Source: Collinsella sp. (GTDB lineage Bacteria; Actinomycetota; Coriobacteriia; Coriobacteriales; Coriobacteriaceae). From it: DNA of 41,157 nt. How positions within the stretch are numbered: position 1 is the stretch's first letter; every line of letters begins with the position of its first letter. Positions 8,220 to 15,692 of this stretch are shown in pieces. The DNA is taken from positions 1 to 41,157 of the forward strand of contig JAHAGQ010000018.1 in the NCBI GenBank assembly GCA_018373675.1. The letters run 5' to 3'. The notes below the pieces were generated by a model, which was given only the letters and a program-made list of their open reading frames with translations, ran no database searches and had not been told where the DNA came from. Position numbers and translations under genes: made by a program.

Positions 8220-9041
8220 ATGCCCTACCTGCTTTCTTGTGACATTCATACCCATACGATGTTCTCTGCGCATGCATATTCGACCATTGAGGAGAATGTG
8301 TACTGGGCGGCAGAGCGTGGCTTGCAGGTGCTCGGATCCGCCGACCATCTGAGTTCTATGGTTACGGCTTGCCCCAATGACCTGCGCAGTTATCAGTTCT
8401 TTATCAACCAGGATATCTGGCCGCGCATTTGGAGCGGCGTGCTGGTGCTGCGTGGTGCCGAGGCCGATATCGTTTCGCTGGACGGAAGCCTGTTTGGCGA
8501 GGACACTCCTGTCACGCTCGATATTGCCGGCGATTCGTACAGCCGTCAGCATTCGCTGTTCGATTTGGTTACGCGTAATTTGGATTATTTGGTTGCAAGC
8601 GTGCATAATCCGCAGATTGCTGAGGGCGCGACGCTGGCCCAGGCGACCGAGATGTATATCAATGCCCTGGAGCACCCCAAGGTGTTCATGCTGGGTCACA
8701 CGGGGCGTTCGGGCGTGCCGTTCGATATCGACGAGGTGCTGTTGGCAGCTAAGGCCAAGCACAAGATTATCGAGATCAACAACCATAGTCTTGAACACGG
8801 TGTCGACACTGAGCATTGGGCCGTATGCCGCAAGATCGCCGAGCGCTGCGCCGAGCTGGGCGTGGGCATTGGCGTGTCAACCGATGCCCACATTGGCATG
8901 GCCATTGGCAAGCTCGATCACGCGCGCAAGATGCTCGACGAGATTCACTTCCCGCTGGATTTGATCGTGACGCGCGACCGCGAGACGCTGCTGCGCGAGA
9001 TGGCGGCAGCCGGCGTGTGCGATCTGCGCAATGGGATGTAG
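8220..9041 (+). CDS. PHP-domain phosphatase, YcdX-like
   Basis: 273 residues, predicted cytoplasmic metal-dependent phosphoesterase of the polymerase-and-histidinol-phosphatase superfamily. The N-terminal metal motif DIHTHT (D8, H10, H12) is followed by SADH (about 40-43), the GAEADI strand (about 81-86), SVHNP (about 126-130), GHTGR and the closing STDAHIG metal site near 222. These match the YcdX/PhoX-like branch rather than histidinol phosphatase, and the physiological substrate is unknown. AAGGAG lies 5 bases before the ATG. It converges with rlmD across a shared terminator. Confidence 0.85.
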   Translation: MPYLLSCDIHTHTMFSAHAYSTIEENVYWAAERGLQVLGSADHLSSMVTACPNDLRSYQFFINQDIWPRIWSGVLVLRGAEADIVSLDGSLFGEDTPVTLDIAGDSYSRQHSLFDLVTRNLDYLVASVHNPQIAEGATLAQATEMYINALEHPKVFMLGHTGRSGVPFDIDEVLLAAKAKHKIIEINNHSLEHGVDTEHWAVCRKIAERCAELGVGIGVSTDAHIGMAIGKLDHARKMLDEIHFPLDLIVTRDRETLLREMAAAGVCDLRNGM

Positions 9042-9061
9042 CGGAGTTTATAAACCAAGCG

Positions 9062-9094
9062 AAGGGGGCGGCCCAGGCGGGTCGCCCCCTTTCT
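9062..9094. terminator. bidirectional terminator between the PHP gene and rlmD
   Basis: AAGGGGGCGGCCC (9062-9074) pairs with GGGTCGCCCCCTT (9079-9091) with one G-T wobble and a 4-base loop. Ts follow on the plus strand. Confidence 0.8.
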
Positions 9095-9119
9095 TGTCCC
9101 AAAAATCTACTGAGGTTGG

Positions 9120-10568
9120 TTAGCGGCGTTCGAGGACCGCTACGGTTTCGGTGTGGTCGGTGTGAGGGAACATGTCGACGGGCGTGATCTTGAGCAGGCG
9201 ATAGCCTCCGTCGAGGAGCTGATGCAGGTCGCGCTCTTGAGTTACGGGGTTGCAGCTGATATAGGTGATGCGGCGCGGCTTAAGCGCGCAGGCAGCTTCG
9301 AGGAACTCGGGGGTAGAGCCGGCGCGCGGCGGATCGATGGAAAGGACATCGACCCGCTCGTTGTTATCGGCGGCATCCAGGATGCAATCGGTGGCGTCGT
9401 CGGCCATAAACCAGGCGCTGCGGGTGAGGCCGTTGAGCTCGGCATTGCGACGTGCGTCGGCAATGCCCGCCGGGTTGCGCTCCACGCCGAGCAGCATAAT
9501 GCCGATGCCCTTTTTCTGGGCATCTTTAACTGCGCAAAGACCGATGGTACCGCTGCCACAGTAGGCATCCATGAGCACATCGCCCTGGTGCAAATCCATG
9601 CCGTCGATAGCGAGCTGATAGAGCAGCTCGGTCTGTTGCGGGTTGGTCTGGTAGAACGCGGTGGGGGAGATATCGAACTCGCAGCCGAGTAGCTGGTCGC
9701 GCATGCACTTGGCGCCATACACGATGCGGGTTTCCTCGCCGAGGATGGCGTTGCCGGGGCGTCCGTTGATGTTTTGGGCGACGGTGACGATGCGCGGATC
9801 GAGTGCGGCGACGGCCTCAAAGAATTCCTGCGCATGCGGTAAGTCACGCTGGGCGGTCACGAGCGTAACCATGACCTGGTCGGTACGCCAACCGCAGCGG
9901 ATGACGGCATAGCGAAGCAAACCAAGATGCTTGTCCTCGTTAAAGGCGGGAATATGCAACCGCTCAGCTTCGCGTGCGATGCCGTTGAGAATCTGACGAG
10001 CGCCCGACGCCTCGACGGGGCATTCGGGTACGGCAACGATCTTGTGCGTGCCGCGCTCAAAGAAACCGCAACGGACAGCGCCCTCCTTACCGGGAGCAAA
10101 GGGAGTGGCAGCCTTATGACGAAAGCCACGCGGCGCAGGATATTTACCCGGGTCGCCCAGGGTGACGCCCATACCGCGAATGGGGTCGACGCTAATGCCC
10201 TCGCGCTCACAAAGGGTAGCAAAAAGCTCCTCCATGGCGGCCTGCTTGGCTGCCAACTGCTTCTTATAAGGACGATTGAGCGCCGTACACCCACCGCAAG
10301 CTTTCATGATGGAACAAGGAGACTTGGGATCAACGGCCTTGCGCGCAGACGGAACCGGATTCTTATACGGGCGCTTGGAGCGAGTCTGAGATGCCTTATC
10401 GTCGTTCCGACGAGAGCCGGGACGCTTGGCCTTAGCCTTGCCCTTGGCCGACTTACCCTTCGCGTCCTGAGACGACTTGGATTTCTTAGAAGATTTTTTC
10501 TCCTCTGACCCCTCAGCCGCCTCGATCAAAGCACGACGAGCCTTACGCTCCGCACGAGATTCTGCCAT
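9120..10568 (-). CDS. rlmD: 23S rRNA (uracil-C5)-methyltransferase, RlmD/TrmA family
   Basis: SAM-dependent enzyme making m5U in 23S rRNA; RlmD-type specificity (U1939) or RlmCD-type dual specificity cannot be separated by reading. The 4Fe-4S ligands are visible as C85, C91 and C94 (CSIMKACGGC) plus C183 (VPECP). The SAM fold has DAYCGSGTIGL, the catalytic side has DPPRAG, and the nucleophile Cys lies in ISCNPVTQERDL. 482 residues. The first 80 residues are an unusual Lys/Ser/Ala-rich basic tail in place of the usual TRAM domain, so rRNA contact may come from this tail. The start at 10568 follows GGAG; an upstream in-frame ATG would run into the palindrome and is rejected. TACAAT on the complement of 10606-10611 is its likely -10. 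Confidence 0.88.
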   Translation of the reverse strand: MAESRAERKARRALIEAAEGSEEKKSSKKSKSSQDAKGKSAKGKAKAKRPGSRRNDDKASQTRSKRPYKNPVPSARKAVDPKSPCSIMKACGGCTALNRPYKKQLAAKQAAMEELFATLCEREGISVDPIRGMGVTLGDPGKYPAPRGFRHKAATPFAPGKEGAVRCGFFERGTHKIVAVPECPVEASGARQILNGIAREAERLHIPAFNEDKHLGLLRYAVIRCGWRTDQVMVTLVTAQRDLPHAQEFFEAVAALDPRIVTVAQNINGRPGNAILGEETRIVYGAKCMRDQLLGCEFDISPTAFYQTNPQQTELLYQLAIDGMDLHQGDVLMDAYCGSGTIGLCAVKDAQKKGIGIMLLGVERNPAGIADARRNAELNGLTRSAWFMADDATDCILDAADNNERVDVLSIDPPRAGSTPEFLEAACALKPRRITYISCNPVTQERDLHQLLDGGYRLLKITPVDMFPHTDHTETVAVLERR

Positions 10569-10675
10569 CAATAACTCCACTAATTCATGAATTAAAGCTG
10601 CAAGTATTGTACCGTGCCAAGCCAGCAGACGATATGCAAGCGGTTTATTCGTGTCAGTGATAAGCCCAACGACGG

Positions 10676-10814
10676 TTGCCCGCCGCGTGAGGGGTGTGGG
10701 GGTTAAGTTTATCGCGAGTTCCGCACGAACAGGAGGCCACTTAATGTGGCCTCCGTCGTGAGCAGGACTGTAGAGCAGGAAACTTAACCCCCACACCCCT
10801 CACGCGGCGGGCAA
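10676..10814. repeat. 139-bp nested inverted-repeat element
   Basis: Perfect 35-bp outer arms (10676-10710 and 10780-10814, starting TTGCCCGCCGCGTGAGG) enclose an inner perfect hairpin, GGAGGCCAC-TTAAT-GTGGCCTCC (10732-10754). It fills most of the 338-base gap between the divergent rlmD and amino-acid transporter genes and ends 7 bases before the transporter's -35 box. No ORF lies inside it. It looks like a MITE or REPIN-like element. Confidence 0.85.
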
Positions 10815-10821
10815 ACTCGCC

Positions 10822-10850
10822 TTGTGCTCTATCACGCTAAAGTGTATGAT
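10822..10850 (+). promoter_or_regulatory. promoter of the amino-acid ABC operon
   Basis: TTGTGC (10822-10827), a 17-base spacer and TATGAT (10845-10850). Transcription should start near 10857. Confidence 0.6.
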
Positions 10851-10868
10851 TCTGAACGTTACACGAAT

Positions 10869-10888
10869 CACTTTACTTAACTAAAGTG
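10869..10888 (+). promoter_or_regulatory. palindromic operator in the ABC operon leader
   Basis: CACTTTA-CTTAAC-TAAAGTG lies just downstream of the predicted transcription start and 18 bases before the ATG, the position of a repressor site. Its core CTTTACTTAACTAAAG matches 14 of 16 bases of the palindrome upstream of ilvE. Confidence 0.5.
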
Positions 10889-10906
10889 CCATCAAGGGGG
10901 AATACC

Positions 10907-11767
10907 ATGAATACCGATATGTCTCGTCGTCAGTTTGTTGGTCTAGCCGGCTCGCTCGCCACGGTGCTTGGCCTTGGTCTTGTCGGTTGCGGCGGTGGCG
11001 CCGGCAAGGGCTCCGCTGCTGGCTCTGCCGCGGCCAAGGATGTGAAGGGTGCTGCGGAGTCCAAGAAGCTCGTGGTGGGCTTTGATAAGTCCTATCCTCC
11101 GTACGGCTTTGTGGGCGACGATGGTGAGTACACCGGCTTTGATCTCGATCTGGCCAAGGCTGTTGCCGATAAGCAGGACTGGGAGGTCAAATACGAGGCC
11201 ATCGACTGGGACGCCAAGGATACGCTGCTTAACTCGGGCGCCATCAACTGCATCTGGAACGGCTTTACCATGGAGGGGCGCGAGGATGACTACACGTTCT
11301 CTGAGCCGTACATGCTCAACGAGCAAGTGCTCGTGGTCAAGAAGGACGCGGGCATCAAGAGCTGGGACGATCTTGCCGGCAAGACCGTGATTACCCAGAC
11401 CGATTCCGCTGCGCAGGATGTGCTCGAGGGTGACCAGAAGGATCTGGCGGCGACGTTTGCCACGCTCGACACGATCGGCGAGTACAACACGGCCTTTATG
11501 CAGCTCGAGAGCGGCGCGGTCGATGCCGTGGCTTGCGACCTTTCGATTGCCCAGTATCAGCTTGCCGCCAAGCCCGATGCTTATACGCAGCTTGATGAGC
11601 CGCTGTCCAGCGAGCACTACGCCGTTGGCTTTAAGAAGGGCGACACCAAGTCGGCCGATGCTGTAGCCGAGTCGCTCAAGGCGCTCTACGAGGACGGCAC
11701 GGTCAAGGACCTCTGCGATAAATATTCAAGCTATGGTTTGCCTTTCGATAATTGGGTGCTCAAGTAA
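10907..11767 (+). CDS. amino-acid ABC transporter substrate-binding lipoprotein
   Basis: 286 residues, SBP_bac_3 family, which binds polar amino acids such as glutamine, histidine, arginine or cystine outside the membrane. The N-terminus combines a twin-arginine motif (SRRQF, 6-10), a hydrophobic stretch and a lipobox LVGC (25-28), so the mature protein is lipid-anchored at C28 and may be exported folded by Tat. A Gly/Ala/Ser linker precedes the domain KKLVVGFDKSYPPYGF, followed by GFDLDLAKAVA, the family's ligand-cleft signature. GGGGG lies upstream of the ATG at 10907. First gene of a three-gene operon; its stop overlaps the permease start. Confidence 0.9.
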   Translation: MNTDMSRRQFVGLAGSLATVLGLGLVGCGGGAGKGSAAGSAAAKDVKGAAESKKLVVGFDKSYPPYGFVGDDGEYTGFDLDLAKAVADKQDWEVKYEAIDWDAKDTLLNSGAINCIWNGFTMEGREDDYTFSEPYMLNEQVLVVKKDAGIKSWDDLAGKTVITQTDSAAQDVLEGDQKDLAATFATLDTIGEYNTAFMQLESGAVDAVACDLSIAQYQLAAKPDAYTQLDEPLSSEHYAVGFKKGDTKSADAVAESLKALYEDGTVKDLCDKYSSYGLPFDNWVLK

Positions 11768-12420
11768 TGTCTATTCAGGTCATGATGCAGATGCTTGGCC
11801 AGGGTTTCTTGGTCAGTTTGCAGTTGTTTGTGCTGACGCTGTTGGGGTCGATTCCGCTGGGAATTCCCGTGGCGTTTATGCGCATGAGCAAAATCGCGCC
11901 GCTTCGCTGGATTGCGCGCATCTACATTTCGGTCATGCGCGGTACGCCGCTCATGCTGCAGATGTTTGCCATCTACTTTGCCCCGTACTACGTGTTTGGC
12001 ATTTCGCTCACGCCCGATTCCAAGTGGACGGCGTGCGTCGTGGCGTTCACCATCAACTACGCCGGTTACTTTGCCGAGATCTATCGCTCGGGCTTGCAGT
12101 CCATTCCGCGCGGTCAATACGAGGCCGCCGAGGTGCTGGGCTATTCGCGCGTGCAGACGTTTCTGTATATCGTGATGCCGCAGGTCGCCAAGCGTATTCT
12201 GCCGGCGATGGGCAACGAGATTATCACGCTGGTCAAGGACACGTCGCTGGCGTTTGCCATTGGCGTGGGTGAGATGTTCTCGACGGCCAAGGCGCTGGTC
12301 GCCTCGCAGGTGAGTATGGTGCCGTTTGCGATCGCGGCGCTGATTTACTGGGTCTTTAACTTTGTGGTCGAGATGCTGCTGGGCGCCGCCGAAAAGAAGC
12401 TGGACTATTATCATGACTAA
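11767..12420 (+). CDS. amino-acid ABC transporter permease
   Basis: 217 residues, HisM/GlnP family of polar amino-acid permeases, with about five membrane helices. The EAA loop contacting the ATPase is EAAEVLGYSRVQTFLYIVMPQ (about 118-138), preceded by the RGTPLMLQ segment typical of the family. The start ATG shares its A with the last base of the upstream TAA (TAATG), so translation is coupled. Confidence 0.9.
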   Translation: MSIQVMMQMLGQGFLVSLQLFVLTLLGSIPLGIPVAFMRMSKIAPLRWIARIYISVMRGTPLMLQMFAIYFAPYYVFGISLTPDSKWTACVVAFTINYAGYFAEIYRSGLQSIPRGQYEAAEVLGYSRVQTFLYIVMPQVAKRILPAMGNEIITLVKDTSLAFAIGVGEMFSTAKALVASQVSMVPFAIAALIYWVFNFVVEMLLGAAEKKLDYYHD

Positions 12421-13177
12421 CTCAGTGATGAAAATCCAAAACGCACGTAAGGCGTTTGGCGGCAATGAGGTGCTCAAGGATATCTCGCTTGAGGTGAAGC
12501 GTGGCGAGGTCGTGGCGATTATCGGGCCTTCGGGTGGCGGCAAGTCCACGCTGCTGCGGTGTGCCACGCTGCTCGAGACACTCGACGGAGGCTCGCTCTC
12601 GTTTGGTGACCTTGCCGTTGCGACGGATGCGGGTTCGGGCGCGGTCTATGCGAAGGGCGATGTGCCCAAGCAGGCGCGCTCGCGATTCGGTCTGGTGTTC
12701 CAAAATTACAACCTGTTCCCGCACTATACCGTGATGAAAAACATCATCGACGCGCCGATCCGCGTGCTTAAGCGCCCGCGCGAGCAGGCGGAAGCTCGTG
12801 CGGGCGAGTTGATCGCGCAGATGGGGCTTACGGGCAACGAGAACAAGGTGCCATGTGAGCTTTCGGGTGGCCAGCAACAGCGTGTGAGTATCGCCCGCGC
12901 CTTGGCGCTCGATCCGGAGATCCTGTTCTTTGACGAGCCGACCTCGGCACTCGATCCCGAGCTGACGGCCGAGGTGCTGCGTGTCATTAAAGACCTTGCC
13001 GCGCAGAATATGACGATGGTAATCGTGACCCACGCGATGCAGTTTGCGCGCGATGTTGCCGACCGCGTGGTCTTTATGGATGGCGGCCGCATTGTCGAGG
13101 AGGGCCCTGCCGAGCAGGTCATCGACCATCCGCGTGAGCAGCGCACCCGTGAGTTCTTGAGCCGTATCGAGGGATAG
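12413..13177 (+). CDS. amino-acid ABC transporter ATP-binding protein
   Basis: 254 residues, GlnQ/HisP-type ATPase. Walker A GPSGGGKST (about 39-47), Q-loop in VFQNYNLFPHYTV, signature LSGGQQQR, Walker B ILFFDEPTSALDPE and the switch His in VTHAMQFARDVADR are all intact. An insertion with AGSGAVYAKGDVPKQAR lies between Walker A and the Q-loop. The ATG at 12413 overlaps the permease end by 8 bases; a second ATG at 12428 is possible. Confidence 0.92.
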   Translation: MTNSVMKIQNARKAFGGNEVLKDISLEVKRGEVVAIIGPSGGGKSTLLRCATLLETLDGGSLSFGDLAVATDAGSGAVYAKGDVPKQARSRFGLVFQNYNLFPHYTVMKNIIDAPIRVLKRPREQAEARAGELIAQMGLTGNENKVPCELSGGQQQRVSIARALALDPEILFFDEPTSALDPELTAEVLRVIKDLAAQNMTMVIVTHAMQFARDVADRVVFMDGGRIVEEGPAEQVIDHPREQRTREFLSRIEG

Positions 13178-13210
13178 GCTCAGGTATTTACTCAACTATT
13201 AATTGAGGCG

Positions 13211-13246
13211 AAGCCGTCGCAGGTCTTACGGTCTGTGGCGGCTTTT
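13211..13246 (+). terminator. terminator after the ABC operon
   Basis: AAGCCGTCGCAG (13211-13222) pairs with CTGTGGCGGCTT (13233-13244) through two G-T wobbles, followed by TTTTG. Confidence 0.75.
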
Positions 13247-13249
13247 TGT

Positions 13250-13487
13250 TTGCATCGACGGGGTTCAATAATCGCCTCACAAGCTTGTCTCTTCCTCTCG
13301 CCGCCTGTATTCATACGTGCGCCGAAAGGTATGCATGGACGGCCGCCCGTGAGGGTAGGGTGGTGGCATAGGACATTTGGAGGGTGAGTCGGCTCGGCTG
13401 CCGACCGTGCTGCTCCCGGGACGGCATCGACCGCGAACTCTCCCCGTTGGCGTCGCGCATCGCGCGCGACCCTGCAAGGAGGTCATC
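13250..13487 (+). other. GC-rich leader before the EF-G-like gene
   Basis: A 238-base gap with no supported gene. It holds two short hairpins: GTCGGC/GCCGAC near 13388-13405, and GTCGCGC (13452-13458) pairing with GCGCGAC (13464-13470), which ends just before the AAGGAGG ribosome site. No convincing promoter hexamers were found, so a structured 5' untranslated region is possible. Confidence 0.35.
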
Positions 13488-15563
13488 ATGGGTGCTCCCA
13501 AGACCGGCAACGTAAGGAACGTGGTGCTCGTAGGCCAAGGCGGGGTGGGCAAGACTTCGCTCGCCGAGGCCATGCTCCACCTTTCCGGCAAGACCGCCCG
13601 CCTGGGCGGCCACGACGGCACCAAGCCCACGCTCGACTATGACCCCGAAGAGGTCAAGCGTTCATTCTCCATCTCGACGACCATCGCGCCGATCGACTGG
13701 AAGGGCGCGCGCATCAATGTGCTCGATGCCCCGTGCTACCCCGATTTTATCGGCGATGCCTTTGCCGCGATGAGCGTCTGCGAGACGGCTCTGTTTGTGG
13801 TCGACGCCGAGGCCGGCCCGCAGCCTACGACGGTTAAGCTCTGGTATGCCGCCGAGGACCTGCGCCTGGCGCGTGCGGTGTTCGTAAACCGCCTGTCGCG
13901 CTCCGAGGCCAGCTTTGCGACCACGATGGACCTGCTGCAAGAGCGCTTTGGCACGCGCCTGGGCGCCGTGACCCTTCCCTGGGGCGAGGGCGAGGACTTT
14001 GACGGCATCATCGACCTGGTGCGCATGAAGGCGCGCCATTGCAACGGCACCGAAGCCGTTGAGTCGGAGATTCCCGAGGAGTATCGTGCCCAGGCCGAGG
14101 AAGCCCATGACCATCTGTGCGAGCTGGTGGCCGAGGCTGACGACGAACTGATGATGAAGTACTTGGAAGGCGAGGAGACGCTGACGCAGGAGGAGCTTGA
14201 AGGCCTGCTGTCGAAGGCGATCGCCGAGCGCATCTTTGTGCCGGTCTTTGCGGGCGATTGCATTAAGGAGCAGGGCGTCAACTCGCTGATGGACGACATC
14301 GCCACATACTTCCCGGCGCCGACCGACTACGGCGAGATGCCGCTTATCGACGGCGATTCGCTCAAGATTTCAAGCGACGATGATCGTCCGGTGGCGTTTG
14401 TGTTTAAGACCCTGGCCGATCCGCAGCAGGGTCGCATCAGCTTTATTAAGGTGCTGACGGGTACGCTTGAGCCGGGCCTTGAGCTGATCAACGCGCGTAC
14501 CCGCAAGAGCGATCGTCTGGCCCACCTGTATGTGATGTGCGGCCGCGACATGACCGAGGTCGGTCACGCCTATGCCGGCGACATCATCGTGGCGCCCAAG
14601 CTGGCGGCCGAGACGGGCGATACGCTCTCCATTACCGGTAAGGTCGAGGCTGCGGCGTTTAAGTTCCCCAACTCGCAGTACCGCATTGCCATCGAGGCCG
14701 AGAACCGTGGCGACGAAGAGAAGCTCTATACGTTTATCGAGAAGGCGTGCAAGGCTGATCCGACCATGAGCATCGATCGTGACGAGGAGACGGGCCAGAC
14801 TATCATCTCCGCCGTTGGTGAGGCGCAGGTTTCGGTGCTGCTCAACCGTTTGGAGGATCGCACCAAGGTCGTGGCCAAGAGCGTGCCGATCCGCATTCCG
14901 TATCGCGAGACCATCCGCCGCACGGCGAGCGCCCAGGGTCGCCACAAGAAGCAGACCGGTGGCGCCGGTCAGTACGGCGACTGCTGGCTGCGCGTGGAGC
15001 CGCTTATTGGGCCCGACGGCACGAGCGACGGCTACGAGTTTGTGGATGAGGTCGTGGGCGGCCGCATTCCGCGCTCGCTGATCCCCGCCGTGGACAAGGG
15101 TGTCCAGGAGACCATGAAGGACGGCATCATTGCCGGCTACCCGCTCACGGGCATTCGCGTGGCTGTGTACGACGGCTCGTATCACAGCGTCGACTCCAAC
15201 GAGATGGCGTTCCGCGCGGCGGCTCGCATCGGCCTGCGCAAGGCATGCGCCGATGCCGACCCGGTGGTGCTGGAGCCCATCGAGGAAATCACGGTGACTA
15301 TTCCCGAGAGCTACGCCGGCGCCGTGATGGGTGACATCTCGGCATCGCGCGGTCGCGTGACGGGCATGGAGACCGATGAACGCGGCGACACCGTGGTCAT
15401 CGCCCAGGCACCTCTCGCCGAGCTGACGGATTACTCGACGCGCCTGCGCTCTATCACGCGCGGCACGGGTGACTTTACCATGAAGCCCGCTGGCTATGAG
15501 CAGGTTCCCTATGACGTTCAGGCCAAGCTGGTCGAGCGCTATGAGGAGGGTCGCGCCAAGTAG
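13488..15563 (+). CDS. EF-G-like translational GTPase (EF-G2/FusA2 type)
   Basis: 691 residues with the full EF-G layout: GTPase domain, domain II, and domains III-V (domain IV includes GRHKKQTGGAGQYGDCWLRVEP). Canonical EF-G motifs are altered: the P-loop is GQGGVGKTS (16-24), the DTPGH motif is DAPCY (80-84) so the GTPase-activating His is Tyr, and NKxD is NRLS (134-137). These changes mark the second EF-G-like paralogue seen in actinobacteria rather than the main fusA. Guanine specificity and GTP hydrolysis may be weak. AAGGAGG sits 6 bases before the ATG at 13488. It stands alone, not in a str operon, so it is unlikely to be the essential EF-G. Confidence 0.85.
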   Translation: MGAPKTGNVRNVVLVGQGGVGKTSLAEAMLHLSGKTARLGGHDGTKPTLDYDPEEVKRSFSISTTIAPIDWKGARINVLDAPCYPDFIGDAFAAMSVCETALFVVDAEAGPQPTTVKLWYAAEDLRLARAVFVNRLSRSEASFATTMDLLQERFGTRLGAVTLPWGEGEDFDGIIDLVRMKARHCNGTEAVESEIPEEYRAQAEEAHDHLCELVAEADDELMMKYLEGEETLTQEELEGLLSKAIAERIFVPVFAGDCIKEQGVNSLMDDIATYFPAPTDYGEMPLIDGDSLKISSDDDRPVAFVFKTLADPQQGRISFIKVLTGTLEPGLELINARTRKSDRLAHLYVMCGRDMTEVGHAYAGDIIVAPKLAAETGDTLSITGKVEAAAFKFPNSQYRIAIEAENRGDEEKLYTFIEKACKADPTMSIDRDEETGQTIISAVGEAQVSVLLNRLEDRTKVVAKSVPIRIPYRETIRRTASAQGRHKKQTGGAGQYGDCWLRVEPLIGPDGTSDGYEFVDEVVGGRIPRSLIPAVDKGVQETMKDGIIAGYPLTGIRVAVYDGSYHSVDSNEMAFRAAARIGLRKACADADPVVLEPIEEITVTIPESYAGAVMGDISASRGRVTGMETDERGDTVVIAQAPLAELTDYSTRLRSITRGTGDFTMKPAGYEQVPYDVQAKLVERYEEGRAK

Positions 15564-15597
15564 CGTGTGGCGTTGCCTGCAACATACATGCCGATGC

Positions 15598-15635
15598 AAG
15601 GGCCGCTCTGGGTAACCCAGGGCGGCCCTTTTTGA
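15598..15635 (+). terminator. terminator after the EF-G-like gene
   Basis: AAGGGCCGC (15598-15606) pairs with GCGGCCCTT (15622-15630), with inner CTGGG/CCCAG, followed by TTTTT. Confidence 0.88.
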
Positions 15636-15663
15636 TCCCTGGGGGACGGAGGAAAACAGATCA
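15633..15663. repeat. short hairpin with GGGGGACGGAGGAAAAC core
   Basis: TGATC (15633-15637) and GATCA (15659-15663) bracket CCTGGGGGACGGAGGAAAACA. The GGGGAC core is shared with other hairpins in the window. It lies between the terminator and the nuclease stop. The stem is short, so the call is tentative. Confidence 0.35.
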
Positions 15664-15692
15664 TCTTTGGGTTACGGGTGGCGCGGTCGGCA

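Noticed and set aside
9153..10508. Plus-strand ORFs opposite rlmD
   Set aside because: Antisense shadows without ribosome sites; the minus strand has an intact iron-sulfur motif, SAM fold and catalytic Cys.
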